Of a DNA stretch of 5,023 nt, positions 1 through 5,023 are shown piece by piece. This DNA is from Firmicutes bacterium UBA993. GTDB lineage: Bacteria; Bacillota; Dethiobacteria; DTU022. The stretch lies in NCBI GenBank assembly GCA_002292015.1, contig DBBD01000125.1, positions 13,869 through 18,891 of the forward strand, in the 5' to 3' direction. Position 1 is the first letter of the stretch. Each line of letters starts with the position of its first letter. Position numbers and translations under genes: made by a program. The notes under the pieces were generated by a model, which saw nothing but the letters and a program-made list of their open reading frames with translations, did not search any database and was not told where the DNA came from.

Positions 1-747
1 GGTCACGTCGCGAATAAAGCAGATCACCTCTTTTTCGCCGCTGGCTTTTGTCCGCGCCTCATAGCTACGGTTACCGTTGGGAGTATTTAAAGCATACTCC
101 AGGATCTGCAGATCACCGGTTTCCAGAGCTTTGCGGATAGTATTACCGATTGTTTCGGCTAGGTCCGCCGGAAGGATATCGCTCATTTTTTTGCCGAGAA
201 AATACTCTCGTGGTTTATAGAGTAAATCTTCACTTGCGCTTAAGAGTGCAAGGTAGTAACCTTCGCTGTCGTGACGGATAATCAGGTCCGGACTGGCCTC
301 AATAATTGAGCGCTTCTGGGCCTCGCTTTCTTTTAGTCTTTTAAAAGCCTGCCTGTAATCGGTGATATCCTCACCGATACTAAGGTACTCAACGGGTTTC
401 CCTTCATTGTTGTACAATGCCCGGTTGGTCCATTTAATCCAGCGCTCTGAGCCATCAAAGGCGATATTAGTATGTTCGTGGGCGGCAATTGGTTTAAGCG
501 GATTTAAGGCTGCCAGGTGATCAATTACTTTTTGATAATTACCGGCAGGAACAAAATTTAATAGGGGGCTTCCGACAACTTTATCCACGCTGACACCCAT
601 AAAATCGCAGAAAGCATTATTGGCAAAGGTGATTATGTAGTCAGGCGAGATCCTGGTTACCAGCGCCGGGATATCTTCAGCTATGGTGCGGTACCATTCC
701 CGGCTTTCAGCCAGGTTAGGCTGCGCTCGGGTTATCTTTTTCTGCAT
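1..747 (-). CDS. Tandem PAS-domain signalling protein, N-terminal part (3' end outside window)
   Basis: The frame is open from the ATG at 747 to the window edge, giving 249 codons with no stop, so the protein is C-terminally incomplete here. Two PAS-type sensor domains are visible. The first spans about residues 15-132, opening with ESREWYRTIAEDIPAL and closing with GEDITDY. The second spans about 142-249, opening with IIEASPDLIIRHD and closing with FIRDVT exactly at the edge. A short charged helix-like linker (FKRLKESEAQK) joins them. No signal peptide or membrane segment is seen, so it is probably cytoplasmic. PAS domains bind ligands or cofactors and control an attached output domain (histidine kinase, GGDEF, sigma-54 activator or other), which lies beyond the window. 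It is co-oriented with the AOR operon, 130 bases after the MoaD-like gene, so it may be co-transcribed and could sense a related metabolite (inference). The start is uncertain: the codon before this ATG follows an in-frame TGA, no ribosome binding site is well spaced for it, and the nearby GAGG serves an ATG at 754 in another frame. Confidence 0.88.
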   Translation of the reverse strand, partial: MQKKITRAQPNLAESREWYRTIAEDIPALVTRISPDYIITFANNAFCDFMGVSVDKVVGSPLLNFVPAGNYQKVIDHLAALNPLKPIAAHEHTNIAFDGSERWIKWTNRALYNNEGKPVEYLSIGEDITDYRQAFKRLKESEAQKRSIIEASPDLIIRHDSEGYYLALLSASEDLLYKPREYFLGKKMSDILPADLAETIGNTIRKALETGDLQILEYALNTPNGNRSYEARTKASGEKEVICFIRDVT

Positions 748-754
748 CGCTCAT
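716..754 (-). other. Short overlapping frame at the PAS gene start; possible true start with a frame break
   Basis: The ATG at 754 is preceded by GAGG with a six-base spacer and reads MSDAEKDNPSAA, then a TAA stop at 716-718. The PAS frame begins at the out-of-phase ATG at 747 inside this stretch. If the A5 run (T5 on the plus strand, 737-741) had one A fewer, the 754 start would read MSDAEKITRAQPNLAESREW and continue directly into the PAS protein. The short frame may therefore be the 5' end of the PAS gene interrupted by a one-base indel. Alternatives are a leader peptide coupling translation to the PAS gene, or coincidence. Confidence 0.4.
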
Positions 755-760
755 CTTAAG

Positions 761-764
761 CCTC
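761..764 (-). promoter_or_regulatory. Ribosome binding site GAGG, six bases before the ATG at 754
   Basis: The minus strand reads GAGG, then CTTAAG, then ATG at 754. Spacing is ideal for the 754 start but 13 bases from the ATG at 747 that opens the PAS frame. This site is the main reason to doubt the annotated PAS start. Confidence 0.45.
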
Positions 765-773
765 GCTTAGCGA
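763..773. repeat. Small perfect palindrome TCGCTTAGCGA
   Basis: This 11-base inverted repeat (TCGCT, one base, AGCGA) overlaps the GAGG ribosome binding site of the PAS gene. As RNA it could form only a four-base stem with a three-base loop, so it is not a terminator. It could be a weak operator or chance. Confidence 0.25.
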
Positions 774-827
774 ACTGTATAATCTAAAAACAACCGAATC
801 AGCTGAAACACGGCTGGCATGAAGCCC

Positions 828-863
828 TTACTGCGCTTTGATCACTGTAAATCCCTCTACCAT
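828..863 (-). CDS. Possible 11-residue leader peptide or remnant gene start
   Basis: AGGAG (871-875) sits seven bases before an ATG at 863, which opens an 11-codon frame, MVEGFTVIKAQ, ending in TAA. It lies in the 130-base gap between the MoaD-like gene and the PAS gene. The initiation signals are among the better ones in the window, but the product is too short to assign. Reading through the stop gives GLHASRVSAD, with His at codon 15, the same register as the phosphorylated histidine of HPr; similarity is not obvious after that. It could be a leader peptide, a decayed gene start, or a chance frame. Confidence 0.25.
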   Translation of the reverse strand: MVEGFTVIKAQ

Positions 864-877
864 TAAAAAGCTCCTGA

Positions 878-1183
878 TTAACCTCCGGCGGCCGGAGGGA
901 AGAGGGTTACCTGATCACCCTCGCACAATACCGTATCCAACCCGTTGAGCTTACCGATATTACGCCCGTTAATCAAAACAATAAGGCCGGCCGGCCGGCT
1001 GCCCTCGAAGATTATAAGGCGCCCCTGGGGCAGATCAACCTCATCTGGCAATTTAAATTCGCCCCGTAAAATGGTTAAAAGCTTCTCTACCGTTTTTTCT
1101 TCCTCTGCCGGCAGTTCAACCTCCCGGCCGGCAAAGCCCAGGATATCGCGAAAGAAAAGGTACGGTTTTACTACCACTTTCAA
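878..1183 (-). CDS. MoaD/ThiS-family sulfur carrier, probably for the AOR tungsto/molybdopterin
   Basis: This is a 101-residue beta-grasp (ubiquitin-like) sulfur carrier. The family hallmark is clear: the protein ends in GDQVTLFPPAAGG. In this family the terminal Gly-Gly is adenylated by a MoeB-type enzyme and converted to a thiocarboxylate that donates sulfur. The N-terminal strand VVVKPYLFFRDILG and the central LIVLINGRNI also fit MoaD-like proteins. Lying downstream of an AOR gene, it most likely serves dithiolene formation in the AOR pterin cofactor; MoaD-like genes accompany AOR genes in other anaerobes, for example the aor cluster of Aromatoleum. A role in thiamine or other sulfur transfer cannot be excluded. 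I chose the TTG at 1183 because GGGGTG lies seven bases upstream and the family fold begins there. The frame stays open upstream to a GTG at 1246 (122 residues), but those 21 extra residues look unlike the family and that GTG lacks a ribosome binding site. Confidence 0.87.
   Translation of the reverse strand: MKVVVKPYLFFRDILGFAGREVELPAEEEKTVEKLLTILRGEFKLPDEVDLPQGRLIIFEGSRPAGLIVLINGRNIGKLNGLDTVLCEGDQVTLFPPAAGG
882..898 (-). repeat. GC-rich hairpin at the 3' end of the MoaD-like gene
   Basis: CCTCCGG and CCGGAGG form a perfect seven-base stem around a three-base loop. It coincides with the codons for the C-terminal Pro-Pro-Ala-Ala-Gly-Gly. A run of five T follows only about 14 bases after the stem and lies between a ribosome binding site and an ATG, so this is not a canonical intrinsic terminator. 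It might slow or partly attenuate transcription, stabilise the upstream mRNA, or simply reflect GC-rich Pro and Gly codons. Confidence 0.4.
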
Positions 1184-1190
1184 CTGTGGA

Positions 1191-1196
1191 CACCCC
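1191..1196 (-). promoter_or_regulatory. Ribosome binding site GGGGTG for the MoaD-like gene
   Basis: The minus strand reads GGGGTG, then seven bases, then TTG at 1183. This spacing supports the shorter TTG-initiated product over the GTG at 1246. A small inverted repeat (GTGG, five bases, CCAC) overlaps the site and could mildly restrict access. Confidence 0.45.
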
Positions 1197-1300
1197 ACTG
1201 CGATTTTTTTACATTTGATGCTGCCCTTACTATCATGTATAGGCACGAAATACAGGAGAAACCGATGGCAGTAAAGTTCCCCCGTGAGAGTGTCAAAAAA

Positions 1301-2980
1301 TTATTCGTTCTGCTGCTTCCGAATCTCTTCTTCGCGCAGCTGCCGTTTAAATATCTTTTCAGTAACGGTAAGGGGCAGGCTGTCCCTGAACTCCAGCCAA
1401 CACGGCACGGCATAAGAAGCACATTTATCACGGCAAAACTCGATCAGTTCTTCTTCCGTTACTTTGCCTTCATATTCATCCCGCAGCACGACAAAAGCCT
1501 TGATCCTCTCACTTCCTTCCCGCTTGGGATCAGGCACACCGATCGCCGCCACCATCGAAACGGCAGGATGCTGATGCAAAATATCGTCAATACTGCTAGT
1601 GTACACCTTAAACCCAGAAACGTTAGCCATGTCCTTAATCCGATCAACGATATAAAAATAGCCATCTTCATCCATCTTTACAACATCTCCCGTTGGAAGC
1701 CAACCGTCGACCAGTCCATCGCCGGCATTTGGCCAATATCCTTTCATCACCTGGGGACCCTTGATGTACATGTGGCCCGGCTCTCCGGGCGGGCTCACCT
1801 CACCGGTTTCCTCATCAATAAGTTTAACATCCGTATCGGGTATCGGCAGGCCGATGCTGTATTTTTGCTTCGCAGCAAAACCGGTAATCTTGGAAAACCC
1901 GGTCAGGTCGAGATGGGTGGTCGGGCCGGTTTCCGTTAACCCGTACCCCTCGGAAACAGGCATCTTAATCTTCTCCGAAATGCCTTCACGCACTTCAACC
2001 GGTAGGTGAGAGGCGCCTGAGACAATTTGAATCGGCATCCGCGGCAAATCCTTATCTCGTAACTTCATCATCTGGGTCGGAACCAAGGCAGCCATAAAAG
2101 GCCTGTTTTCAACCAACATTTTCACAATGTAGTCACTGTCGCGCGGATCCTGGATCAGGATCAGGCGCAAGCCCCAATAGATTCCGAAAAGAGCGCTGGC
2201 ATCTCCATAGGAATGAAACAGCGGCACGGCAATACAGACAGAAGCTTTGCCCCGGATTGATTTTTCCAGGCTAGACATGGCCCAGGGCATCGCCTGCAAA
2301 ACATTGGTGTAACGATTATAATGGGTAAGCATTACACCCTTGGGGATTCCGGTCGCCCCGCCGGTAAAGGCAAGGTAGGCCAGATCTTCGCGTGGGTTAA
2401 TCTCGACTGCCGGCGGGTTTGGCTCACTGCCAGCGATCAGTGTTTTAAAGCGGTAGGTACCGCTTGCAGCTTCCGGCTGATCCAGCTCAGCAGGTGTATA
2501 ATCGGTAAGCGCGGTGACAATAACCTGCTTCAACTTTGTCTTCGTTTTAACACTGAGTACTCTTTGCAATTGCTCTTCTAAACAGATTACCGTTTCTGCT
2601 CCCGATTCGCCGATTTCGAACTCAAGCTCCCGTTCCTTGTGTAAAATACTGCAAGGTACATGGGCCGCCCCGGTTTTGAGGATCGCAAAATTAGCAATAA
2701 CGTATTGCGGACAGGTCGGAAGAATAGTTGCCACCTTGTCGCCTTTCTTAACCCCAAAACCGGCCAGGGCCGCAGCCAGGCTGTCAGCATAGCATTTCAG
2801 CTCGCGGTAGCTGATACGCTCGCCGAAATAATCAATGGCCGTTGAACCAGGGTACTTGGCAGCCGACTGATCGAGGAGGGCAAAAAGCGGTTCTTCCGGG
2901 TATGGTTCCAGGCTGTGAGCCAGCTTATACGGTCCAAGGCGATAGCTGTTCACCCATGGTCTTTGTATTTCTGCAGTCAT
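1301..2980 (-). CDS. AMP-forming acyl-CoA/carboxylic acid ligase, FadD-like (ANL superfamily)
   Basis: This 559-residue, probably cytoplasmic enzyme would activate a carboxylic acid with ATP to an acyl-adenylate and transfer it to CoA. The large N-domain runs to about residue 446 and a small C-domain follows. Visible motifs, in order: the phosphate-binding loop FTGGATGIPKG (205-215), GYGLTE (345-350), the ATP-ribose motif PTGD (429-432), the hinge region VDRIKDM (445-451), and the catalytic lysine K542 in PLTVTEKIFKR. The N-terminal RPWVNSY and the phrase MANVSGFKVY resemble long-chain fatty acid CoA ligases, but substrate is not readable. Three sites depart from FadD-type consensus: Ala209 in the P-loop where Thr is usual, TSS (461-463) where PNE-like residues are usual, and Glu541 instead of Gly just before K542. 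The ATG at 2980 follows the AOR stop by 13 bases with AGGGGG upstream. A TTG at 3025 would overlap AOR and add 15 atypical residues. The ligase probably works with AOR on the aldehyde/acid/acyl-CoA series (inference). Confidence 0.92.
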   Translation of the reverse strand: MTAEIQRPWVNSYRLGPYKLAHSLEPYPEEPLFALLDQSAAKYPGSTAIDYFGERISYRELKCYADSLAAALAGFGVKKGDKVATILPTCPQYVIANFAILKTGAAHVPCSILHKERELEFEIGESGAETVICLEEQLQRVLSVKTKTKLKQVIVTALTDYTPAELDQPEAASGTYRFKTLIAGSEPNPPAVEINPREDLAYLAFTGGATGIPKGVMLTHYNRYTNVLQAMPWAMSSLEKSIRGKASVCIAVPLFHSYGDASALFGIYWGLRLILIQDPRDSDYIVKMLVENRPFMAALVPTQMMKLRDKDLPRMPIQIVSGASHLPVEVREGISEKIKMPVSEGYGLTETGPTTHLDLTGFSKITGFAAKQKYSIGLPIPDTDVKLIDEETGEVSPPGEPGHMYIKGPQVMKGYWPNAGDGLVDGWLPTGDVVKMDEDGYFYIVDRIKDMANVSGFKVYTSSIDDILHQHPAVSMVAAIGVPDPKREGSERIKAFVVLRDEYEGKVTEEELIEFCRDKCASYAVPCWLEFRDSLPLTVTEKIFKRQLREEEIRKQQNE

Positions 2981-2989
2981 CGTTTGCCG

Positions 2990-2995
2990 CCCCCT
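2990..2995 (-). promoter_or_regulatory. Ribosome binding site AGGGGG overlapping the AOR stop codon
   Basis: The last two bases of the AOR TAG stop and the following G run form AGGGGG, nine bases before the ligase ATG at 2980. Its overlap with the stop suggests translational coupling. It decides for the 2980 start over the TTG at 3025. Confidence 0.5.
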
Positions 2996-4856
2996 ATTTC
3001 CAAAGAACCGGAACTGTAAACTCAAGTCCCAGCTCTTTTAACTTTTCCGGCCCCGGCTTTCCGCTCGCCCGATCCCAGCCCCGTAGCTTGTAGTAAGCGT
3101 CCAGCAAAATTGGCAGGTCATTGACATGTCCTACTGCCGGGCCGTCGGGCAACGGATCTTCAAGCAGCCGCTTCGGCAGGGTGTCGCCGAAAGCGCTCAG
3201 TCCCTCCCGGTTGCTAAAAGCGCGGGCCAGGTTATAGACCCGTTCACCGGCTTCTTTATATTCGGCAACACTTAAATCCCAACCGGTAACCAGGTTAACC
3301 AGCTCGACCCAGTCTTCGGCGTTCAGGCAAAGCCCCATAAACTTGCAGGCTCCGACACAGTCAAAAGTAGTCAGCATATCTTCAAGGTCACGGGCTACTT
3401 TCACTTCACCGGGATCTGCTACAAAGGGATCCTTGATCTCACTGTCCTCCACGATCAAAAAGGGCACATCAGAAAAAGTAGGACCCTGCACATAGGCCGT
3501 AACGTGATCGCCGCCGCGGTTGGCAGTGGCATAGGTCAGGCCGGTCATCTGCACCGCCCTGCTGTCATAGGCCGGCAGCTCTAAGCCCTTAACATGCATA
3601 GCAAAATGTTCACTGCCCTGACCAAGCTTTTGGGACATGCGCATACTTCCCTCAGCTAGGAGATCACCAAACCCTTCCCGTCTGCCAATCAGGTGCACCA
3701 AGTCGACAATCAGCTCGGCATCGCCAAAGTTTATCTTTCTGCCGTCTGTATCGTCGGTGGTCAAAATCCCCTTCTCAAAACATTCCATGGCAAAAGCAAT
3801 TGTACTGCCGGCCGATATCGTATCTATACCGTACTCGTTGCAAAGATAACCGGCCATGGTAATCGCCTCTAAGTTACTGACATAGCACATGCCCCCAAAG
3901 GTGCCGACGGTTTCATACTCCGGCCCCTCTCCCTTATAGCCGGCATACTTGCCTTCCCTGATCTCGGTTCCCCGTCCGCAGGCGATGGGGCAGGCAAAAC
4001 AGGCCACACTTCTTTTCAGGATCTTATCTGAGATTGCCGGCCCGTTTATCTCTTCTGATTCATCAAAGATTCCTTTCTGCCAGTTGCGGGTCGGAAACCC
4101 GCCACGAACGTTGACCAGATCAAGCACAACGCTAGTACCGAAAGCATTCATAGCCATCTTCATCATCGACTCATCCATCAACTCAAACTGCTTTTTTGAG
4201 TGTTTCTTAAAAGCTTCCGGATTCTTGATCGGCGTTTTCCGGCTGCCTTTTACGGCAACCGCTTTTAAGTTCTTGGAGCCCATTACGGCACCAAGACCGC
4301 AGCGTCCGGCAGCCCGGTGATATTCATTCATGATCGCCGCATACTTGACCATCTTTTCGCCTCCGACGCCAATACAGGCAACGTTGTACCGACCGCCAAG
4401 TTCTTCGATGACCTGCCTGGTTGTCACCTCAACATTCTTGCCCCAGAGATGCGAGGCATCTTTTAAAGTGGCCTTGTTGTCGTCAATGACCAGGTAAACC
4501 GGTTCGGCAGCGGCGCCTTCGAAGATGATGCCATCATAGCCGGTCTTCTTAAAGGCCACACCCCAGTGCCCTCCCGAGTTGGCCTGCCCCCAGATCCCGG
4601 TCTGGGGGGATTTGGCGACAACACTAAATCTGCCCGTGCTGGGAGCTACAACTCCGGTCAGACTGCCGGCCATGAAAATCAGCCTGTTTTCGGGCCCCAA
4701 CGGATCGGCGCCCTTCGGCACCTCATCCCACAAATACTTAGTGGCTAATCCGGCCCCGCCCAAGTAATCTTTGTGCAGTTGTTCGGGGATGGCCTCTTCA
4801 GAAATCTTACCATTACTTAAGTCAACTCTCAGCAATTTTCCATGACAGCCGGACAT
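2994..4856 (-). CDS. aor: Aldehyde:ferredoxin oxidoreductase family protein (tungsten/molybdenum bis-pterin, [4Fe-4S])
   Basis: This full-length 620-residue member of the AOR family would interconvert an aldehyde and its carboxylic acid, passing two electrons through a [4Fe-4S] cluster to ferredoxin. Family signatures, by analogy with Pyrococcus furiosus AOR: N-terminal YLGGAGLATK and the pterin-domain stretch with GGHWG (95-99); GRCGLGAVMGSKNLKA (184-199); cluster cysteines C286, C289, C293 (CFACPIAC) and C504; pterin-contacting D345 (DTISAG) and D499 (DCVGAC); the GPEYET acidic motif (311-316); and RGGDH, with H451 at the likely active-site histidine position. No signal peptide is seen, so it is cytoplasmic. 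The start is the ATG at 4856, with GGAGGTG upstream. It is the first gene of the operon, followed 13 bases later by the ligase and then a MoaD-like gene. No separate ferredoxin-like or flavoprotein AOR subunit appears in the window, which favours a ferredoxin-linked enzyme. The paralogue BamB (benzoyl-CoA reductase) shares this fold, but no other bam genes are seen. Substrate and metal are not determinable. Confidence 0.96.
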   Translation of the reverse strand: MSGCHGKLLRVDLSNGKISEEAIPEQLHKDYLGGAGLATKYLWDEVPKGADPLGPENRLIFMAGSLTGVVAPSTGRFSVVAKSPQTGIWGQANSGGHWGVAFKKTGYDGIIFEGAAAEPVYLVIDDNKATLKDASHLWGKNVEVTTRQVIEELGGRYNVACIGVGGEKMVKYAAIMNEYHRAAGRCGLGAVMGSKNLKAVAVKGSRKTPIKNPEAFKKHSKKQFELMDESMMKMAMNAFGTSVVLDLVNVRGGFPTRNWQKGIFDESEEINGPAISDKILKRSVACFACPIACGRGTEIREGKYAGYKGEGPEYETVGTFGGMCYVSNLEAITMAGYLCNEYGIDTISAGSTIAFAMECFEKGILTTDDTDGRKINFGDAELIVDLVHLIGRREGFGDLLAEGSMRMSQKLGQGSEHFAMHVKGLELPAYDSRAVQMTGLTYATANRGGDHVTAYVQGPTFSDVPFLIVEDSEIKDPFVADPGEVKVARDLEDMLTTFDCVGACKFMGLCLNAEDWVELVNLVTGWDLSVAEYKEAGERVYNLARAFSNREGLSAFGDTLPKRLLEDPLPDGPAVGHVNDLPILLDAYYKLRGWDRASGKPGPEKLKELGLEFTVPVLWK

Positions 4857-4861
4857 CTCGA

Positions 4862-4868
4862 CACCTCC
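4862..4868 (-). promoter_or_regulatory. Strong ribosome binding site GGAGGTG for AOR
   Basis: The minus strand reads GGAGGTG followed five bases later by the AOR ATG at 4856. It is a near-perfect anti-16S match and fixes the start. It is the strongest translation signal in the window, consistent with AOR being highly made. Confidence 0.85.
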
Positions 4869-4957
4869 AATAAATTTTGAATGGTCAGGAACTTAAATAA
4901 TTATAAAAGAAAATTGAGAATAAGCATATCTTACACAATATCATCATTATTTGCTCC

Positions 4958-4986
4958 ACTATACAATGACCAGCCGAATATATCAA
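4958..4986 (-). promoter_or_regulatory. SigA-type promoter of the AOR operon
   Basis: The minus strand carries TTGATA (4981-4986), a 17-base spacer, then TATAGT (4958-4963); each hexamer is five of six to consensus. Transcription would start near 4951, leaving a roughly 95-base AT-rich leader before AOR. A perfect TATAAT also lies downstream at 4900-4905, but no acceptable -35 box accompanies it. No sigma-54 -24/-12 element was found in this leader. Confidence 0.6.
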
Positions 4987-5023
4987 CACTTTTCAAGGAG
5001 GCAAAATCATTTAAACTACCCTA

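Noticed and set aside
985..998. Tandem GGCCGGCCGGCCGG run
   Set aside because: It encodes Arg-Pro-Ala-Gly in the MoaD-like gene and is most simply GC-rich codon use, not a functional repeat.
1268..1296. Possible internal promoter starting with a perfect TTGACA before the MoaD-like gene
   Set aside because: No acceptable -10 hexamer occurs at 16-18 bases; the best candidate, TTTACT, needs a 15-base spacer.
1235..1939. Plus-strand 234-codon open frame
   Set aside because: It lies antisense to the ligase, whose motifs are unmistakable; its translation shows no family features and reads as a shadow frame.
3949..4320. Plus-strand 123-codon open frame
   Set aside because: It is antisense to the conserved AOR cluster and pterin motifs, with low-complexity Ser/Pro/Ile content and no convincing start signals.
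2994..4856. AOR as BamB of the benzoyl-CoA reductase complex
   Set aside because: BamB shares the fold and some motifs, but no other bam genes or aromatic-degradation genes are present, and the neighbours fit an aldehyde/acid role.
4900..4905. Perfect TATAAT on the minus strand as the main AOR promoter
   Set aside because: The hexamers 16-18 bases upstream (for example TATGCT) do not resemble TTGACA; the promoter at 4958-4986 is better.
4995..5001. Plus-strand AAGGAGG, possible start of a divergent gene
   Set aside because: No ATG, GTG or TTG occurs at suitable distance before the window ends, and no good plus-strand promoter was found upstream.

Overview
The window looks like a chromosomal piece of an anaerobic bacterium. 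The best guess is a Gram-positive clostridial lineage such as the Peptococcaceae/Desulfotomaculum-Pelotomaculum group. The reasons are an oxygen-sensitive tungsten/molybdenum aldehyde:ferredoxin oxidoreductase (AOR), strong GGAGG-type ribosome binding sites, an AT-rich promoter region carrying a SigA-like promoter, and roughly balanced base composition by eye. The taxonomic call is an inference from general features, not from a marker gene.

All supported genes lie on the minus strand, so the locus reads from right to left. At the right edge (4857-5023) is an AT-rich leader with a good SigA-type promoter (TTGATA, 17 bp, TATAGT) and a strong ribosome binding site. It drives a 620-residue AOR-family oxidoreductase (2994-4856). 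Thirteen bases later follows a 559-residue FadD-like AMP-forming acyl-CoA/acid ligase (1301-2980). After a 117-base gap comes a small MoaD/ThiS-type sulfur carrier ending in Gly-Gly (878-1183). After a further 130 bases without a large gene comes the start of a tandem PAS-domain protein that runs off the left edge (1-747). The 748-877 gap holds an 11-codon reading frame with a good ribosome binding site and a small palindrome.

The first three genes form a plausible functional unit. The MoaD-like protein would supply sulfur for the pterin dithiolene of the AOR cofactor. AOR would interconvert an aldehyde and a carboxylic acid using ferredoxin, and the ligase would interconvert the acid and an acyl-CoA with ATP. 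The direction of flow (aldehyde oxidation feeding acyl-CoA pools, or acid handling with aldehyde as the reduced product) and the substrate cannot be read from the sequence. The PAS protein could be the sensor or regulator of this module, but its output domain lies outside the window.

The most notable local oddities are: (i) the PAS gene's best ribosome binding site points to an ATG in another frame, and removing one A from an A5 run would join the two frames; (ii) the ligase departs from the FadD consensus in its hinge-following A8 loop and next to its catalytic lysine; (iii) the 11-codon reading frame, read through its stop, places Gly-Leu-His-Ala at the register of the HPr phosphorylation site. 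No CRISPR, transposon, tRNA or rRNA was seen, and I see no clear case for a wholly new system.
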